Of a stretch of 64,000 nt of DNA, positions 27,821-37,278 are shown one piece after another. The notes beneath the pieces were generated by a model. The model did not search any database, was not told where the DNA came from, and saw nothing but the letters and a program-made list of their open reading frames with translations. The position numbers and the translations under genes were made by a program. Origin of the DNA: Tindallia magadiensis (GTDB lineage Bacteria; Bacillota; Clostridia; Peptostreptococcales; Tindalliaceae); contig NZ_FOQA01000005.1 of the NCBI RefSeq assembly GCF_900113635.1, forward strand, positions 1 to 64,000, written 5' to 3'. Within the stretch, counting starts at the first letter, position 1. Each line of letters opens with the position of its first letter.

Positions 27821-28579
27821 CTATCTGTTATGAAATGGAATTTCTCTAAAATAGACATTTTTAATCAAGTCAGCATCAAGTATTTCCAAGTCTTCCTGAT
27901 TTCTTCCCACCAACCAATTACTACTTCCTGCTGTATGAAAAAGTGCTGTTTCAATGGCTTCTGTAGGTGTTACCAAGAGCGTAACCGTCACATATTCACT
28001 GCCTATATACTCATTATTAGCACCTATATTCTGATCTAGTGCTAGCACTTCTCTATTTTGCAATGTCAGTGCTGCTGCCATCGCGTCACTATCTTCAGGA
28101 AAATGCAATCGTCCCTGAGAGTCTACGCCATCTATCCCTTCCGCTTCAAAAACGGTAACCACATCTACCTTATTACCAACTTCCAACAATCCAGCCAACC
28201 CTGTATTGTAGTTCACGTTTATGGTTATTGCTCTCATTCCTTCCGGAACAATATAGCCAAGCCCCGCACTCATATAGCCAGTATTATCAATCCTTTCAGC
28301 TCTGATCACATCGCCACTGTAAAGGTTTTCAGACGCAACACTCCCAATAATATATTCCTTGTCCGTTATATGATAGTTCTCTATACTGTCAATATTTACC
28401 GTCAATGCTTTTATCATTTCTTCCTGTATTACCGTTTGTTTTGGTATTTCATCTGCCGCTATGTATATTTCTGCACTGCTCACGGTTTCACCTTCATCAT
28501 TGTCCGATCCGGTGAAAATCAATACATAACCAAAGGCTAACACCGCTATCAGTAATGCGGAAATTCTTACTATCTTCAT
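27821..28579 (-). CDS. cpaB: Flp pilus assembly protein CpaB/RcpC
   Basis: The 252-aa protein has one N-terminal membrane segment (about residues 5-22) and an SAF-like domain (YIAADEIPKQTVIQEEMIKA, YSGDVIRAERID) followed by an RcpC-type region. In diderm bacteria CpaB acts with the secretin; here no secretin gene is present, so it probably stabilises the filament or its passage through the thick wall. Confidence 0.85.
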   Translation of the reverse strand: MKIVRISALLIAVLAFGYVLIFTGSDNDEGETVSSAEIYIAADEIPKQTVIQEEMIKALTVNIDSIENYHITDKEYIIGSVASENLYSGDVIRAERIDNTGYMSAGLGYIVPEGMRAITINVNYNTGLAGLLEVGNKVDVVTVFEAEGIDGVDSQGRLHFPEDSDAMAAALTLQNREVLALDQNIGANNEYIGSEYVTVTLLVTPTEAIETALFHTAGSSNWLVGRNQEDLEILDADLIKNVYFREIPFHNR

Positions 28580-28647
28580 CTCACTTCCCTGCTTTCTATT
28601 TCATTTTAGTTGCCTGCTGTTTTCTATCATTTCCAAAGATATTTCTA

Positions 28648-29118
28648 TTATGGAAGAGGCTTTATATAGGATTGTCCAGGTCCCCAAACTCTACCTCCAC
28701 CACTTTTAAGCATGGTTCCATCTACACGAACTGTTATCGGAATTTCTTCAATACCAATAATCCTCAGAGTAGTAGTTTCATACGTGTCTTCCATTATGAC
28801 ATTTGCCCTAGCACTTCTTCTAGAGATTGTATTCTCAGTATGCTCAAACTCTGTCCTGACCTGGGATGGCGACATTCCATTCCTAACAGCTATGTCCGTA
28901 GCCAAATCGGTATACACACTGTTTGGGTTTTCGGACATCCACATTTCATGACCCCCAAAATCCATTCTTGTTTCTCTTGCCATAACCGCTACTTCCTTGA
29001 CACGATCCCTATGCATCAAAGCCAAGGCAAGATCAATTGCTAAGCTTGTAAACAGCAATAACACCGTAAATCCAATGGCAAATAAAACGAGTATTTCTCC
29101 CTTTTCCTTTCTTATCAT
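28648..29118 (-). CDS. TadG-like pseudopilin protein
   Basis: The 156-aa protein has an N-terminal basic stretch and a hydrophobic helix (KGEILVLFAIGFTVLLLFTS) as in TadE/TadG-like proteins, followed by a soluble domain. The ATG at 29118 is chosen because GGAGG precedes it; the longer frame has no ribosome site. It is the third of three pseudopilin-type genes in a row and probably joins the base or tip of the Flp pilus. Confidence 0.7.
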   Translation of the reverse strand: MIRKEKGEILVLFAIGFTVLLLFTSLAIDLALALMHRDRVKEVAVMARETRMDFGGHEMWMSENPNSVYTDLATDIAVRNGMSPSQVRTEFEHTENTISRRSARANVIMEDTYETTTLRIIGIEEIPITVRVDGTMLKSGGGRVWGPGQSYIKPLP

Positions 29119-29170
29119 CACAGACTCCTCCATTCCCATTAAAACAATATAAGCTCCCAAGCTTCACTCT

Positions 29171-29701
29171 TTATCTTCTTGACTGTATGTTATATAATTT
29201 ATACATGCTTCTGCTTGTTGGTATTTCATTTCCAAGAAGCGTCCTTCCTACCGGTGTTATTGGCCTCATAATATAATCCACATCCGCTTTCGTTTCCATG
29301 TTGACCAAGCGCCTCCTCCCATCATCAGAGCCAAATCTCGTTTTGTGCCTTTGAAATTTCACCCCTGGATATACATTTATCCTGCCATTCCGAACTGTAA
29401 TGTCGCTGGTTCTTAAGTGGCTAGTCAAGTTATTCTCGTTAATCAATTGATCTCGAAGGGCATCATTAGCAACACTTCCAGAAAACACCCTTTGATGTCC
29501 GTTCAACACTATATTTTGAGTAGCACCACTCGGCCTCCATTCCCAACTAGCATGTCGAACTGTATAATCAAATAAAACTCTTTGATAACTCACCCAGCCC
29601 ACATCAATCACCATTAAAAAAGCGGCCAGAAACAAGGGTGCTACCAGTACATACTCCAGTATCGCCTGTCCACGTTTTTCTTTTAACGGATTCAATCTCA
29701 C
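29171..29701 (-). CDS. TadE-like pseudopilin
   Basis: The 176-aa protein begins with KEKRGQAILEYVLVAPLFL, the TadE pattern of a Gly cleavage site followed by a conserved Glu at +5 and a hydrophobic helix. A soluble C-terminal part of about 135 residues follows. It is expected to be processed by the prepilin peptidase encoded upstream. Confidence 0.8.
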   Translation of the reverse strand: MRLNPLKEKRGQAILEYVLVAPLFLAAFLMVIDVGWVSYQRVLFDYTVRHASWEWRPSGATQNIVLNGHQRVFSGSVANDALRDQLINENNLTSHLRTSDITVRNGRINVYPGVKFQRHKTRFGSDDGRRRLVNMETKADVDYIMRPITPVGRTLLGNEIPTSRSMYKLYNIQSRR

Positions 29702-29733
29702 TCCTCCTTAGAAATACTTCAATCAGTTAGCTC

Positions 29734-30279
29734 TTAAATAGGATCCGGCCAATCTCCGTCTGATCCAAGATACATCGCCGCTGTAAGTTTGTCTGATAAA
29801 ATAATGTTATCTCCAAATGCCGCTTTAGTCATAAACATACCAAAATCCATCGTGTATTCAATTTCCACGGTTATATACTGAATTGTATCCGTGTTGTGAG
29901 CTCCATAGAACCTTCTACTTTCCCCCGGGTTGCCTGACGATTCCCAATATTTCCCAACATAGGTCCTATCTCGCACTTCTCCCTCGATGATCTTGTAGGT
30001 CAATCCGTCTTCATTTAATGGCGATTCGCTCACAAGATGGTCAATCAAATCATCTCGTGAATCAAAAGACAAATGTTCTCCCGGATTTTCAATCCCACCT
30101 CGATGAAAATACGTATGTGCCTTTACCATTTCTCCCGCCAGATGCTGAACATTCATTTTACTATTAATAGCTTGGGCCATATCAAGGGTAAAGCTCATCA
30201 ATATTAGCAAAATAGGTAGTACTAAAGCAAACTCCACTAGACTTTGTCCTTTTTCAGATTTAAGATGTTTTCTAATCAT
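29734..30279 (-). CDS. tadE: TadE pseudopilin
   Basis: The 181-aa protein starts with SEKGQSLVEFALVLPILLIL, a clear TadE signature (Gly cleavage site, Glu at +5, hydrophobic helix). The ATG at 30279 is chosen because AAGG lies 8 bp upstream; an upstream GTG would overlap that site. It probably primes or caps the Flp filament. Confidence 0.85.
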   Translation of the reverse strand: MIRKHLKSEKGQSLVEFALVLPILLILMSFTLDMAQAINSKMNVQHLAGEMVKAHTYFHRGGIENPGEHLSFDSRDDLIDHLVSESPLNEDGLTYKIIEGEVRDRTYVGKYWESSGNPGESRRFYGAHNTDTIQYITVEIEYTMDFGMFMTKAAFGDNIILSDKLTAAMYLGSDGDWPDPI

Positions 30280-30347
30280 TACCTGCACCTTCTTTGCCTT
30301 TTAGTAACTTTTCGCAAACTTATCCCATTTGTTTTCTCACTAGCTCT

Positions 30348-30518
30348 TTATGGACTTAAATAATCTGCAATTCCAAAAAAATCTTTAACAATATCACCTA
30401 TTTCCCCTAAAATAGTTACTGCTATTACTGAAACCAAAATCATTATAAGTGCATACTCCACCAGCCCCTGCCCTATCTCATCGCTGCAAGTGAAAATCCA
30501 AGCCAATTTTCGTTTCAT
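30348..30518 (-). CDS. flp: Flp-type IVb pilin, third copy
   Basis: The 56-aa prepilin carries IGQGLVEYALIMILVSVIAV. Processing is expected after the Gly before QGLVEY. The ATG at 30518 follows GGGGAGGG at good spacing, so the longer frame is not used. It is diverged from the two tandem pilins upstream and lies after the peptidase gene, which suggests a minor pilin or an alternative filament. Confidence 0.85.
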   Translation of the reverse strand: MKRKLAWIFTCSDEIGQGLVEYALIMILVSVIAVTILGEIGDIVKDFFGIADYLSP

Positions 30519-30602
30519 GCCAACCCTCCCCATACAAATGATATTCATAAGTACCCATATTTTTATTGCTTTTGCCTTTCTTTACGCTCTCAACTCCAAA
30601 TA

Positions 30603-31304
30603 TCACCTTATTGCCACTGCAATAAAATCTAAAATCCAATTTTGATGTAATGCCAGCATAAACCCACCCATGATCTGTAATGCCATTGGAAAGCTTTGCT
30701 TTAAGAAAAAACCTGCTGTCATTTTAAGGTATCCCAAGTAAAGGATTAATGTAGCGCTGATTCCCAAAAGTAAACCGGGGAGCTGGTGGATTCCCAAAAT
30801 CATCGCAAGTGCCATCATTAGCTTGATATCTCCAGCACCAACTCCCATAGCACCAGAAAAAAACTTATGGATAAATGCTGCAAAGATCAATATTCCCATC
30901 GTTGCTACAACAGCGATCAATCCTTCGCCCAGGCCAAAAATGCCATTACTCATTACTTGTTTCATGCAACCCACTATAAATAAAAGTAGTACTAGTTCAT
31001 TCGGAATAATTCTGATCCGTTGATCAATTCGTATTAGCAGAAGACCCAACACACTCATCAGGATGGAAAAAAGAGCTTCCCCTACCGGTAAAAGAAATAT
31101 GGATACATAGGCTCCTATTACCAATAGAACTGTATCTATTCTTTTGTCACCTTTTTTTTCTTCTCGGTAAACCCTGTATGTTTCTGTTCTTTTTGACTGC
31201 TTCCAGTTAATAATTGCATTCGTTAGCTTAGATATATTCTTCCCAGCCTGCCACCCTATGAAACCAGCGAAGAAAAACAGAAAACTTTCCATAAGCACTT
31301 TCAT
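30603..31304 (-). CDS. tadV: Prepilin peptidase TadV/CpaA (A24 family)
   Basis: The 233-aa polytopic protein has the two catalytic Asp sites of A24 peptidases: one in LLLIRIDQRIRIIPNELV and the GxGD-type in GVGAGDIKLMMALAMILG. An extra hydrophobic segment and a basic linker (about residues 35-60) precede the core. It cleaves the Flp prepilins and TadE-type pseudopilins encoded around it. Confidence 0.9.
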   Translation of the reverse strand: MKVLMESFLFFFAGFIGWQAGKNISKLTNAIINWKQSKRTETYRVYREEKKGDKRIDTVLLVIGAYVSIFLLPVGEALFSILMSVLGLLLIRIDQRIRIIPNELVLLLFIVGCMKQVMSNGIFGLGEGLIAVVATMGILIFAAFIHKFFSGAMGVGAGDIKLMMALAMILGIHQLPGLLLGISATLILYLGYLKMTAGFFLKQSFPMALQIMGGFMLALHQNWILDFIAVAIR

Positions 31305-31404
31305 TTCCTCCTCAAATTCTTATCTTGAAATTCAAAACCATTACATCCTTAATGAATCTAAACACCTGTTGATGAATCACAGCACTCATAAGCAAACAAA
31401 TTGG

Positions 31405-31443
31405 TATTTTGCAGTGAGAAGTTTATCTTCTCACTGCAAAATA
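31405..31443. other. Perfect 17-bp hairpin between the tandem pilins and the prepilin peptidase
   Basis: Arms at 31405-31421 and 31427-31443 pair perfectly around a 5-nt loop. No T-run follows in the minus-strand direction, so it looks more like an RNA-processing or stabilising stem than a simple terminator. It could raise pilin mRNA over the downstream assembly genes. Confidence 0.6.
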
Positions 31444-31466
31444 CGGAAGTTCGTAGCTTTTCTTTT

Positions 31467-31634
31467 TTAAGGAGTTGACTCACCGCCTAGCGTTTTCCAA
31501 ATATCCTTAAACTGACTTTCCAACTGGGTTCCAATATTTGTTAGCATCGTTATCGCTACTACCGATACAAGTACTAAAATCAACCCGTATTCTACCATCC
31601 CTTGACCTGATTCCTCTTTTAATAACCAATTCAT
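31467..31634 (-). CDS. flp: Flp-type IVb pilin, tandem copy B
   Basis: The 55-aa prepilin reads MNWLLKEESGQGMVEYGLIL, then VLVSVVAITM and a short polar tail ending GGESTP. Cleavage is expected after Gly10, leaving Glu at +5. A strong AAGGAGGTG site precedes the ATG. Its protein is identical to that of copy A. Confidence 0.85.
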   Translation of the reverse strand: MNWLLKEESGQGMVEYGLILVLVSVVAITMLTNIGTQLESQFKDIWKTLGGESTP

Positions 31635-31708
31635 TCTTTTACACCTCCTTTCATATCTTTACCTCAAATTACTCATTAGTCCTAACAATCACGCAAGCTC
31701 GTAGTTTT

Positions 31709-31876
31709 TTAAGGGGTTGACTCACCGCCTAGCGTTTTCCAAATATCCTTAAACTGACTTTCCAACTGGGTTCCAATATTTGTTAGCATCGTTATCGCTA
31801 CTACCGATACAAGTACTAAAATCAATCCGTATTCTACCATCCCTTGACCTGATTCCTCTTTTAATAACCAATTCAT
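31709..31876 (-). CDS. flp: Flp-type IVb pilin, tandem copy A
   Basis: This is the first gene of the Tad block. It encodes the same 55-aa prepilin as copy B, with two silent differences, and has the same AAGGAGGTG ribosome site. Two copies would raise the dose of the major pilin. Confidence 0.85.
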   Translation of the reverse strand: MNWLLKEESGQGMVEYGLILVLVSVVAITMLTNIGTQLESQFKDIWKTLGGESTP

Positions 31877-32026
31877 TCTTTTACACCTCCTTTCGTATAA
31901 TCTGTAACTCTATCTATTTCTTCAACAACCATAGCTATTTTCACTCTAAAATAAGTACTATAGCTGTCGACTGAAGAAATGATATCAAACTTTTTTTCAT
32001 TAGTCTGGACAATTTTTGTCATTTTT

Positions 32027-32084
32027 ATTCACAATATTTGTCGTGTTTTGAAACTTTTTAACGTTTCAGGGACTTATGTCCTAT
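32027..32084. repeat. Diverged 58-bp direct repeat, unit A
   Basis: It aligns with 32210-32267 over its whole length with frequent substitutions. On either strand it can form two small hairpins (GAAAC/GTTTC and GGAC/GTCC). Confidence 0.5.
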
Positions 32085-32209
32085 GATTTAAGGTGTTTTT
32101 TTGAATTAAATTGTATTTTCTTTTCTATATAATTTCTTTTCAGAACTTTCAGCACTCTGCCGTATTAAAGTGAGGCAGCAATTTTGAACAAAAAACCCCT
32201 CTCATATAC

Positions 32210-32267
32210 ATTCACAATTTTTGCTGTATTTTAGACTTTTTGTCTTTTTGTAGGCACTTAGACCTAT
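32210..32267. repeat. Diverged 58-bp direct repeat, unit B
   Basis: Partner of 32027-32084 at a 183-bp offset. Two hairpins (AGAC/GTCT and TAGG/CCTA) fall at the matching places though the bases differ, which hints at conserved structure. Confidence 0.5.
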
Positions 32268-32388
32268 CGTTTTTTTGGGACTTTCAAACTTTTTCCCTCA
32301 ATAAATCCGTTTTCCAAATATGCATCCATTGAAATATCAATCTTCTCAGCCATTCAAAATATCTAGGACCACCTCATTTTCTCTAATT

Positions 32389-32417
32389 GTGACATTTTTC
32401 AAAATAATTGATATGAT
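32389..32417 (+). promoter_or_regulatory. SigA-type promoter of the alanine symporter gene
   Basis: -35 GTGACA (32389-32394), 17-bp spacer, -10 TATGAT (32412-32417), about 44 bp before the start codon. Confidence 0.65.
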
Positions 32418-32460
32418 AGTGATAATTTTGAAAATATAATTTATTAGAGGAGTGTCGTGT

Positions 32461-33831
32461 ATGGAAATGATTGATATGATTATTCATTTTTCTTTAGAAA
32501 CCAGTGCTTTTATCGGTAAGCTAGTTTGGGGAACACCTTTTTTAATTTTAATGCTCGGAACTGGATTTTATTTAACCGTTCGTTTAGGCTTTCTTCAGTT
32601 TACTCATATGGGCTTTGCATGGCGAAATACCTTCGGCAAGATGTTTCAAAAAAATTCTGATGCTGATGACACCGGCTCCATTACTTCCTTTCAATCATTA
32701 ACTTCCGCCATGGCTGCAACTATCGGAGTGGGAAATATCGCCGGTGTTGCAACAGCCATTGTTTTAGGTGGCCCTGGAGCTATTTTCTGGATGTGGGTGT
32801 CTGCTCTTCTCGGCATGGCAACCAAGTTTGGTGAAGCTACTTTAGGAGTAAAGTTTAGGAATATCAACTCTGATGGCTCTTATTCCGGCGGAGTAATGCA
32901 GTATATCGAAAATGGAATTGGAGCTCACTTCAAATGGTTAGCGGTTTTATATGCGCTGTTCGCCGGATTAGCCGCCTTCGGTATAGGCAATATGGTGCAA
33001 TCCAATACCGTGGCTGTAGCAATGGAAGAATTTGGTGTTTCTCCTAAAATATCCGGACTTATTATTATGGGAATGGTTGGTCTAGTTACCCTCGGAGGGA
33101 TTGTTAGAATCGCACGAACGGCAGAAATGGTAGTTCCAGCAATGTCTTTTTTATACCTTTCAGGTTCTTTTGCTATCCTACTCTTAAATTACTCAGCTAT
33201 TCCACAAGCTTTTCAAAGCATCTTCTACTACGCTTTTAATCCTTATGCTGCTGGCGCTGGCGGAGCCGGCGTTGCCGTTTCTCAGACTATCCGTTTCGGT
33301 GTTGCTCGAGGTGTATTTTCCAACGAAGCTGGACTGGGCGGATCTTCTATTGTTCACGCCCAGGCAAAAAATGTTCCTGTCGGACAGGGGCTTTGGGGTT
33401 TGTGGGAAGTATTTGTCGATACAATGATTGTTTGTACTATGACCGCCTTGGTTATCCTGACAACAGGAGTTCTCGATTCTGGTCTTACTGGTGCAGAATT
33501 AACAGCCGCCGCTTTTCATCATAGTTTACCAGGACCAGGTGGCTATATTATTTTGATCTCCATTGTATTTTTCGCTTATACCACCATGCTTACCTGGTGC
33601 TATTATGGTGAAAAAAGTTGGGAATACTTATTCGGGAAGAGCATAGTGATGCCTTACCGAATTCTTTTCTTGCTTTTTTTATATATTGGCGCCAACTATG
33701 AATTACAAACTGTCTGGAATTTTTCAGACACACTCAATGGGCTGATGATTGCTCCAAACTTAATTGCACTACTATTACTAGCTGGTGTTCTTGTTGTCGA
33801 AAAAGAAAATTTTCTTAATAAACATCTATAA
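32461..33831 (+). CDS. Sodium:alanine (AGCS-family) symporter
   Basis: The 456-aa membrane protein has about ten transmembrane segments and AGCS motifs such as TSAMAATIGVGNIAGVATAI and RGVFSNEAGLGGSSIVHAQA. It imports alanine or glycine with Na+ (or H+). The ATG at 32461 follows AGAGGAG at good spacing, in preference to the upstream GTG. It is a single-gene unit ending in a strong hairpin. Confidence 0.9.
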   Translation: MEMIDMIIHFSLETSAFIGKLVWGTPFLILMLGTGFYLTVRLGFLQFTHMGFAWRNTFGKMFQKNSDADDTGSITSFQSLTSAMAATIGVGNIAGVATAIVLGGPGAIFWMWVSALLGMATKFGEATLGVKFRNINSDGSYSGGVMQYIENGIGAHFKWLAVLYALFAGLAAFGIGNMVQSNTVAVAMEEFGVSPKISGLIIMGMVGLVTLGGIVRIARTAEMVVPAMSFLYLSGSFAILLLNYSAIPQAFQSIFYYAFNPYAAGAGGAGVAVSQTIRFGVARGVFSNEAGLGGSSIVHAQAKNVPVGQGLWGLWEVFVDTMIVCTMTALVILTTGVLDSGLTGAELTAAAFHHSLPGPGGYIILISIVFFAYTTMLTWCYYGEKSWEYLFGKSIVMPYRILFLLFLYIGANYELQTVWNFSDTLNGLMIAPNLIALLLLAGVLVVEKENFLNKHL

Positions 33832-33884
33832 GTAAAGCATCCTGTTTCTTTTCTCTAATCATTAGCATTTTATGCATTAAAAAA

Positions 33885-33936
33885 CTCCCCTTGTATCATC
33901 CTGAATAAAATTCAAGACAATAGCAAGGGGAGCTTT
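33885..33936. terminator. Bidirectional terminator between symporter and chemoreceptor genes
   Basis: Arms CTCCCCTTG (33885-33893) and CAAGGGGAG (33924-33932) with T-rich flanks on the plus strand and A-rich flank on the other side. Confidence 0.75.
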
Positions 33937-33981
33937 TATATCTTTAAATCTCTGCTATTTTACCAGTGAAAGTACGATAAC

Positions 33982-35982
33982 TTAATAGGTAAATTTCATG
34001 GTGCTTTCCTGCATTTCTTCTGCTAGTTTTGATAGAGTGTCACTGGCTCTGGCTATCTCTTCCATCGACGCCGTTTGCTGCTCAACGGAAGCAGAAGCTT
34101 CCTGGGTACCAGCTGCATTTTCTTCCGAAATAGCAGACAGATTTTCCATCAAGGCAATAATTTCTTCCCTTTTCTCTGTCATTTTCTTGCCAGATACCTT
34201 TAAGTCGTCCATTCCTGATTGAACCAGTTGAATAGCGTCATTAATACCGAGGAATTTTTCATTTGTCTGGTAAACACCCTTTGTCTGAGCTTCAACGATT
34301 TGCCCTACTTCCTGCATGGTAGAAACAGCGCTACTGGTTTTATCTGTTAGTTTACTAATAATAGTTTCAATTTCTTCTGTAAACTGACTTGATTGCTCTG
34401 CCAATTTCCGTATTTCTTCTGCTACAACCGCAAAACCACGCCCTGCTTCTCCTGCTCTGGCCGATTCAATAGCTGCGTTTAAGGCCAATAAATTAGTCTG
34501 CTCCGCAATGCTTTTAATCATCGCACTAGCTTCTTGAATCTGATGAGCGCTGTCATTGGTATCGTTTATTACTTGATTAACATCCTGAGCTGCCTGATTG
34601 CTTTTCTCGGTCTTTTCTACCACATCTTTTAAGATAACAAGTCCTTCGTCTTTTAGATGAATCACTGCCTCTGCAGATTTACTTAAATTCATCACAATCC
34701 CTTGCTCTTCTTCAATCATCTGACCCAGCTCCGTAATAGTACTAACTCCATTTTCTGTATCTTTCGCCTGATCCGAAGCTCCATTGGCGATTTCTTCAAT
34801 AGTTCTGGCTACTTCACCAGCTGCCAGGCTGGATTGTTGACTAGTCGCCGTTAATTCTTCCGAAGAAGCCGCTACATGTTGGGCACTCTCTGAAATATTG
34901 GTGATAAGTTTTACCAGATTTTCCTGCATGGCAGCTAGCGCTTTGGTGATGCTTCCAATTTCATCTTGTCGTTTCATATAGTCAATCGCTTTGCTATTCT
35001 CGTCAAAGGATAAATCGTAATCTGCCAATCTCAACACAATATGAGATAATTCTGTAATGGGATTGGCAATTGACTTCCCAATAAAAAAGGCAACCACCAC
35101 TCCCAGCAAAATAAAGGCCGCTGTAACACCAATCATCACATTCCTTAGTAAGGCAACTCCTGCCATAAACTCTTGCCGTTCTGCTGTCACCACCAGAATC
35201 CACTCCGTCCCTTCTACAGGGGCGTATCCAGCTTGCAGGTCTACCCCTTCAAAGCGATAGGAGGTCACACCATCTTCATTTTCCAGAACTTCTCTCATCA
35301 GTTCTGCCAGAGGAACAAGGCTTTCTTCTTGTGCTGATGCTTCTATAGGATTAAACTGGTTCATGACAAGGTCTCGATTGGGATGAACCACCGTCACTCC
35401 ACTTCGATTCACCATATAGGCGTATCCACTTTCCCCATAACCAATCCGGTTGGTTATTTCAGTCAAACCGTTGGCATCTCGCCGTGCAATAAGAGCTCCC
35501 ACGACCCGTTCATTAGCATCAAAAATGGGAACAGCGTACATCAGTACCGGTTGATTGATGACTCGACTAATAATAACATCAGAAGTGTTTTGTTCTCCTG
35601 CCAATGCTCGCTGGACATAATTCCGATCACCCAGCTCAGCGGTATTGTCTTCCATCACATACGTTGCGGTACCGTCTGGTGTCACAATTCCAAAGTCCAT
35701 AAAGCCTAGACGCTCCACATGAGGCGCTAAGGCTTCCTGCTGAGTTTCAAAATCCATGGTTCTTACAGAATCTCTCATCGCAACTTCCTGCAATACTTCC
35801 AGTCGCAGAGTAATGCCTTCCGATACCAGTTCAGCGCCATCGTGAGCCAGCCCACTTAGCATTTCTTCTGCCTGATTTGTCACCATTCCCGCGCTGAATC
35901 GCATGGCTGTTAACCCCAAGCCACCTGCCACTAGGAGTATCAGCAATGCCATATACAGAATAATTCTTTTTGATAAATTCAC
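33982..35982 (-). CDS. Methyl-accepting chemotaxis protein with dCache-type sensor
   Basis: The 666-aa receptor has an N-terminal membrane segment (about residues 8-26), an extracellular Cache-type domain ([45 protein letters not shown]), and a second membrane segment near 285-305. A HAMP domain and a signalling domain with the tip [20 protein letters not shown] follow. dCache domains often bind amino acids or carboxylates; the neighbouring alanine symporter makes an amino-acid ligand attractive but unproven. Confidence 0.9.
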   Translation of the reverse strand: MNLSKRIILYMALLILLVAGGLGLTAMRFSAGMVTNQAEEMLSGLAHDGAELVSEGITLRLEVLQEVAMRDSVRTMDFETQQEALAPHVERLGFMDFGIVTPDGTATYVMEDNTAELGDRNYVQRALAGEQNTSDVIISRVINQPVLMYAVPIFDANERVVGALIARRDANGLTEITNRIGYGESGYAYMVNRSGVTVVHPNRDLVMNQFNPIEASAQEESLVPLAELMREVLENEDGVTSYRFEGVDLQAGYAPVEGTEWILVVTAERQEFMAGVALLRNVMIGVTAAFILLGVVVAFFIGKSIANPITELSHIVLRLADYDLSFDENSKAIDYMKRQDEIGSITKALAAMQENLVKLITNISESAQHVAASSEELTATSQQSSLAAGEVARTIEEIANGASDQAKDTENGVSTITELGQMIEEEQGIVMNLSKSAEAVIHLKDEGLVILKDVVEKTEKSNQAAQDVNQVINDTNDSAHQIQEASAMIKSIAEQTNLLALNAAIESARAGEAGRGFAVVAEEIRKLAEQSSQFTEEIETIISKLTDKTSSAVSTMQEVGQIVEAQTKGVYQTNEKFLGINDAIQLVQSGMDDLKVSGKKMTEKREEIIALMENLSAISEENAAGTQEASASVEQQTASMEEIARASDTLSKLAEEMQESTMKFTY

Positions 35983-36099
35983 CCTTATTCCCCCATTTCT
36001 TTTTTATCCCTTGCCCTATAAACAAAATTTTTAACTTCGGTGGAGTTTCAAATCCACATTGTATCAATTATATACCCGCTAAATTCAATGTCAACAGAG

Positions 36100-37278
36100 C
36101 TATCGGCCTGTTTTTAAGGTTTTTTGGGATAAGAAGATTCCAAGGACGAACCAACAAAGAATTCCTACGGCTACCCACCAATAATTTTGGATAAATCCTT
36201 GTTCTAAAATCCTCATAGCCATTGCAGGAGGTAAAATTAAAACAAAAGATTGGATCGCCGCAGGATAAATAGCTGTTGTCCAAAAACACCCACTTACCAG
36301 GCAAATCAGCAGTACTCCAAAAGTAACACTCTCTCCCAGCTTTGAAATAATTTTCATGCGTTCTGAAAAAAGGAACAATGCCGAAACAAAATACCCATAG
36401 CCAGCAAAAATAAGTAAGGATATCCCTGCCTTTCCCCAATACGAAAGGTCAAAAAACACATCCAACACAAAAAGTGTGACAAAGGCCATAAAAGCTTGTA
36501 TCAGCGTATACAGGTGAAGGGTTGCCTGATAAGCGACTTTTTCAGTTCCTGTCACCATCATGATTCGTTGCCATGTACCAGCTTTCTTTTCATATTGAAT
36601 AACCATCGGAAGACTGGCCGCAAAAAAAGTCATCATCGCTACCAGCGCCCCATAAGGAGCGGCCAATATGCCTCGGGGAGTTTCCTCCATGCTCCCAATC
36701 CCTTTCTCTTCTTCCCTTACTTGTAAAGGAATGGGTGGACCATCTTCCCAGTAGGATTCTGCATGTTCTAATATTTCTTTTCGCAGGGCTTCCCGGTCAT
36801 CGATAGGCTGATGTTGTGCTTCATACTCGCGCAAAATCACTCCTGCCGCCCGGTGATGGCTGGCAATACGAATAACACCAGAAGCTATCAGCTCTCCTAC
36901 AGCATCAGCCCCTAAAGAACTGGCAGAGCGCAGCATTTCGATCTGTGGGATCAGTTCTTTGCGCATGGTTTCTTCAAAGCCTTCCGGCAGAATATAAGCG
37001 CCTTCCACCTGATAGCCTTGCACTAGATCAATCGCCGTTTCACGGTCTGTTTCCACCAATCTAACCATGGATTCTTCCCGCATTAATCCTGTCAGGAATA
37101 CAGATGCCTCGCTGTCATCTTCATCAACCCATGCAATCGGAATAGCTCCTTCTTCCTGCGGTTGGTAGACAGCCCCCATGACAAGGGACAGTAAAATTGG
37201 CAGTACCAGAATCATCACAAAAAAACCAGGTTGATAAAACAACCTGCTTCCAATGGCTTGCATTAGTTTTACCTTCAT
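36100..37278 (-). CDS. ABC-2 exporter permease, second subunit
   Basis: The 392-aa protein has a membrane segment at residues of about 17-35, a large extracytoplasmic loop (about 40-195), and five or six clustered C-terminal segments, the YhgE/NatB-type ABC-2 layout. Its start overlaps the stop of the sister permease by 4 bp (ATGA). It probably forms a heterodimer with that protein, driven by the ATPase at 39650-40363. Confidence 0.8.
   Translation of the reverse strand: MKVKLMQAIGSRLFYQPGFFVMILVLPILLSLVMGAVYQPQEEGAIPIAWVDEDDSEASVFLTGLMREESMVRLVETDRETAIDLVQGYQVEGAYILPEGFEETMRKELIPQIEMLRSASSLGADAVGELIASGVIRIASHHRAAGVILREYEAQHQPIDDREALRKEILEHAESYWEDGPPIPLQVREEEKGIGSMEETPRGILAAPYGALVAMMTFFAASLPMVIQYEKKAGTWQRIMMVTGTEKVAYQATLHLYTLIQAFMAFVTLFVLDVFFDLSYWGKAGISLLIFAGYGYFVSALFLFSERMKIISKLGESVTFGVLLICLVSGCFWTTAIYPAAIQSFVLILPPAMAMRILEQGFIQNYWWVAVGILCWFVLGIFLSQKTLKTGR

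Larger units (their letters stand above)
31463..31894. repeat. Tandem duplication carrying the two Flp pilin genes
   Basis: Units at 31463-31652 and 31705-31894 (offset 242 bp) match with two differences, both at third codon positions. The duplication includes the ribosome sites. Confidence 0.9.
31877..32460. other. Long regulatory interval between the Tad block and the alanine symporter
   Basis: No gene is visible. The interval is strongly AT-rich and carries the two 58-bp repeats, short hairpins, and near 31928-31967 two similar 9-mers (AGCTATAGT and AGCTATGGT on the minus strand) about 29 bp apart. It must hold the Tad promoter; I could not fix its boxes. Confidence 0.6.

Noticed and set aside
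28555-29043. Plus-strand open frame of 162 codons
   Set aside because: Antisense to Tad pseudopilin and cpaB genes, with no supporting start site or family similarity.
31877-32460. Possible c-di-GMP riboswitch before the Tad operon
   Set aside because: The known class I and II cores are absent; only the 58-bp repeats and small hairpins are seen.
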